Assembly (NCBI GenBank): GCA_025331565.1 | Contig: JAFREQ010000042.1 | Location: 342,001-406,000 of the forward strand | DNA from: Holacanthus passer | Lineage: Eukaryota; Chordata; Actinopteri; Pomacanthidae | Direction: 5' to 3' | Length of the DNA: 64,000 nucleotides | Shown: one piece after another, positions 61,701 through 64,000 of the stretch | Position numbering within the stretch: position 1 is the stretch's first letter | Layout of the letters: each line of letters opens with the position of its first letter | Made by a program: the position numbers and the translations under genes | Notes under the pieces: generated by a model | The model's database searches: none | Seen by the model: the letters and a program-made list of their open reading frames with translations, nothing else | Told to the model about the DNA's origin: nothing

Positions 61701-62922
61701 GCTGCGGTCGTTCACCACCGCCACCTTCTTCAGCCTGGTGCCTTTACAGATGTCCGACAGCAGAGCGCTGCGACCTTTAGTCTCCTCTCTGCTCAGCTTG
61801 GGAGGGTTGGTGTTGGCCTGGAGGGGTGAAGCGAAGGAAAGAGGGGGAATTACACCGTCTGTCTACTTTGAGTCCAAACTGGAGTGTTCTCACAGATGGC
61901 AGTGATTTAACTGCTGCAGCAATCTCTCAGTATCTTCTAACACAGTGTCACCTGTGATAAACTGTGATTGTTACATATGTTCATATGGAGACAGTTGCTG
62001 CAAGGAAAAACAACAGTGATGTATTTTAAACACATATGTGGAATTAGGAGGGTTTTTTCGTTAAGAACAAACTTGATGGACAAGTGGGACTTTTTTGAGA
62101 AAGTGCATTTTTGTGTCTTGTCCACATGTCGACATTTCTTTAATGGAGGAAAAAATCATTTGTGTGCAAAAGTCAGAGGATCACAAAACTGGTAACATCA
62201 TAGCACTTTAGAGTTCATCCTGAGGGGAGCATGAATGTCTGAACCACATTTATCACAGTATCACAGTTCAACAACAGTTGTTGAAAGATTTCAGTCTGGA
62301 CCAAAGCGGAGGACTGACACCAACAGCCACAGAGCTAAAATACTAACAGGCTAAAAACTAATGTGTGCAGACATTTTACATCCCTGAGGAAAAAAACTTG
62401 TTCTGCAACTAACAACTGTTTTCATTCCAGATTAATGTGCTGATTATTTTCTCAATTAATTGTTTAAATCTTTCTTCTGGAAAATGACAGTTATTAGTTA
62501 CTTATCATTTTTCTGTCAGTTGACTAATCAATTACTTGATTAATTAGCTCCCCCCCAAAAGCTACAACATATTACTGAGTATGGATTTGTTTTTGTCTCC
62601 ATTGGGGCCGGACATCATGTCTCCCCTCATTTTGTCCTATTTGTGCTGCTCACATGTCACCTGCAGCTCTTCATCATCATCATCATGTGAGAAGACTGAG
62701 GAGGATCACGAAGGCAGAGACAGAGGAGACGAGTGAGGATGATGAACGATGAAGAGGAGACAAAGCATTAGAGTCCGTCAGAGAGGCGGGAGAAAAGGGA
62801 TGATGGGAGGGAGGAGGAAGAGATAATGATGACTCTGTGTGTGTGTGTCTAGTTACCTGGCTGAAGGTGGGGGGAGGCGGGGGTCCCCCTGGTGGTGGGG
62901 GAGGAGGGGGAGGGATGGGCAT
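55771..62922 (-). CDS. wipf2: WAS/WASL-interacting protein family member 2 (WIRE/WICH)
   Basis: WIPF2 binds actin and N-WASP and supports Arp2/3-driven actin assembly. Seven coding exons: 62922-62857, 61817-61685, 58108-57983, 57599-56937, 56823-56606, 56266-56165 and 55811-55771. Exon 1 encodes the profilin-binding-type start MPIPPPPPPPPGGPPPPP. Exon 2 holds the WH2 actin-binding motif (RSALLSDICKGTRLKKV). Exons 3-5 are proline-rich, with conserved anchors GGLFTGGVPKLRPVG, SMKHSSSAPPPPPPL, YNREKPLPPTP and PELPQRHNSLSNK. Exon 6 carries the N-WASP WH1-binding motif (DDFESKYSFHPLDDFPPPDE, then HFAKIYPSKANR), and the last exon ends RGAPPLPPVGR. WIPF2 fits better than WIPF1 or WIPF3 because of the DDFESKYSFHP motif. 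Exon 5 has one base too few at the C-run at 56722-56726; with it restored the protein is 449 residues, against 440 in human. A 5' UTR intron precedes the ATG. Confidence 0.95.
58245..58325. repeat. AGTGA-type short tandem array in a wipf2 intron
   Basis: Irregular gaagtgaagtggggtgaagt units repeat over about 70 bp. Confidence 0.8.
59096..59647 (-). other. Unassigned 183-codon open frame in wipf2 intron 2
   Basis: This is the longest open frame in the window that is neither low-complexity nor an exon of a recognised gene. It lies on the minus strand inside the 3.6-kb intron between wipf2 exons 2 and 3. It shows no domain, signal peptide or membrane segment that I recognise, and the composition (many Ser, Arg, Cys) is not distinctive. 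It may be a decayed retrocopy or transposon piece, or chance. I do not treat it as a gene. Confidence 0.2.
59690..59825 (+). repeat. Copy of the TACTTTTACT dispersed repeat
   Basis: The stretch contains gtacttttactcaagtaaaa, then ttctgaatgcagaactttac and gagtacttcttcctccactg, in the same order as parts of the repeat at 3360-4740. Confidence 0.65.
60380..60515. repeat. CCCCTGTCCGT/CACCTGT minisatellite
   Basis: About a dozen ten- to eleven-base units (cccctgtccgt, cacctgtgcgt and variants) are arranged in tandem in wipf2 intron 2. Confidence 0.9.
62205..62345 (-). repeat. Reversed copy of the ctcaggatgaactgtgataa repeat
   Basis: On the minus strand this reads caacaactgttgaactgtga and then ggttcagacattcatgctcc and cctcaggatgaac, matching pieces of the repeat at 48395-48625. 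Confidence 0.6.
62395..62580. repeat. Copy of the AATTGATTAATCG-type repeat
   Basis: The phrases ctgattattttctcaattaa and gttgactaatcaattacttg match the family that is clustered in fbxl19 intron 1. It lies in wipf2 intron 1. Confidence 0.55.
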
Positions 62923-63905
62923 TCTGCTGCTGTTACAACACACACCTGATCACCCTGAAACACACAAACACAGAATGTTACAGTCCAGATCACATCAACT
63001 GTCTTTGACATTTGTTTTCATGACAGCGCCCCCTGTCTGTGCATTAACCAGTGGGAATGATGATTAGTTCTCCATCTACATGGATCAGAGGTTTTCAAAC
63101 TGTGGAGCTGATGCAGTTTGTAGTTCGTGCTTCTCAAACTCATAACTACTAGAACTTGTCTGAGAATCCTCCTGTTTTACTGTGAATTGTGGGAACTGTT
63201 TTCTCCACCCATACCAGATTGAGATCAAAACCCACTTAAAAGTCTTACTAAACCTGGACTAGACCAACACGTCGACTCTAAAGACAGTTTAAAACCAAAT
63301 CAGTGGATCCTATATTTGTCAGAAATAAGGGACATTTCTCTGATTTGTCTCCATCCAGACCACATGAGGCCAGGTCAGTACCTAAAACCTAAAACCTGGA
63401 CTGTATCAACATGGTGTCTTTAAAAAGGGTTTGAATCCCAGTTTGACATTTGTGAAAGCTTTGGTCTGTTTGTCAAAACTGAACTGAAATGATGACTTCA
63501 CATCAGACCTGGTCCAGATCCAGATACATACATACATTGACCAGTTTCACAAGTCTAAAGACTGTTTTACACCTGAATTCAGATTTCTGGGACTTTTATT
63601 CTACTTGTTAGAACAGAAAATGAGTGATTTATTTTGTCTCAGCATCGTCAAACTGCAGAATTAGCTTCCAGCAGCGGCCTGACTGAATCTCTGCAGCATG
63701 CTAAGCTAACACGTTAGCTTCTCTAAGCTCTTCTCCAGCTGCTCAGATTAAGACTCAACATCTGTCCGGACAGACACACAGACACAAACCGGCCTGTGAG
63801 CTCCACGACACAGTAAAAACTACTGACTGGTGAGTTAGCTAACCAGCTAGCTGTGTGCTAGCATTAGCATCAGCGTCACATCCAGACAGGTGAAATAGAG
63901 CGCAC

Positions 63906-64000
63906 CTGTGACCGTCAGCGTCTCTCTGCACGTTAACTCATCCTTCAGTCTGTCTGTCCGGTGTCTTCGTGTCTCTGTCGGCGTTAAACTTTGTTCTGTG
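63906..64000 (-). other. wipf2: Likely 5' noncoding exon of wipf2, cut by the window edge
   Basis: On the minus strand a donor (CACAG then gtgcgc) ends a putative exon at 63906, and the matching acceptor (ttgtaacag) lies about 10 bp upstream of the wipf2 ATG. GTTAGC/GCTAGC hexamers cluster just inside the intron at 63690-63870, as they do near other gene starts in this window. The promoter would lie to the right of the window. Confidence 0.45.

Noticed and set aside
13723..62922. Treating fbxl19 and wipf2 as pseudogenes because of their frame breaks
   Set aside because: All splice sites and every domain are intact, and the only lesions are single bases at G/C runs.
1..64000. CRISPR arrays, operons, phage or bacterial defence systems
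   Set aside because: The DNA is clearly vertebrate; its tandem repeats are micro- and minisatellites without spacers.

Overview
The window looks like nuclear DNA of a teleost fish, probably a spiny-rayed (percomorph-type) species. The genes have vertebrate exon structure with GT/AG introns. Between them lie long microsatellites, GTTAGC/GCTAAC-rich stretches and several dispersed repeat families of a kind I associate with percomorph genomes. Six protein-coding genes can be read exon by exon; none is bacterial or viral. Gene names rest on remembered vertebrate proteins, not on a search.

Layout. (1) The 5' end of kpnb1 (importin beta-1) lies on the minus strand at 1541-2542 and runs off the left edge. 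(2) fbxl19, a CXXC/PHD/F-box/LRR chromatin reader, is on the minus strand with coding exons from 22166 down to 9501 and a likely 5' noncoding exon near 25932; its introns hold most of the repeats. (3) ube2m, the NEDD8-conjugating E2, is on the plus strand in six exons at 28332-32344, divergent from fbxl19. (4) A full RING/B-box/coiled-coil/PRY-SPRY TRIM gene is on the minus strand in twelve coding exons at 35729-40824. (5) utp18, a WD40 ribosome-biogenesis factor, is on the minus strand in thirteen exons at 46121-50997. (6) wipf2, a WASP-interacting protein, is on the minus strand in seven coding exons at 55771-62922, with a noncoding exon at the right edge.

The genes do not form a pathway. 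FBXL19 and TRIM are ubiquitin-ligase-type proteins and UBE2M feeds cullin neddylation, which FBXL proteins depend on, but the adjacency is probably chance synteny. KPNB1, UTP18 and WIPF2 all map to human 17q, so part of the block is conserved.

The strongest unusual observation is technical: three single-base frame breaks, two in fbxl19 and one in wipf2, each at or beside a five-base G/C run. In each case the protein is conserved on both sides but in different frames, which fits consensus errors in a long-read assembly. Other points are a non-autonomous hAT-like element carrying a BED zinc-finger remnant, a foldback MITE-like element, a cluster of related repeats in fbxl19 intron 1, and GTTAGC clusters at several gene starts. 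I found no convincing undescribed biological system.
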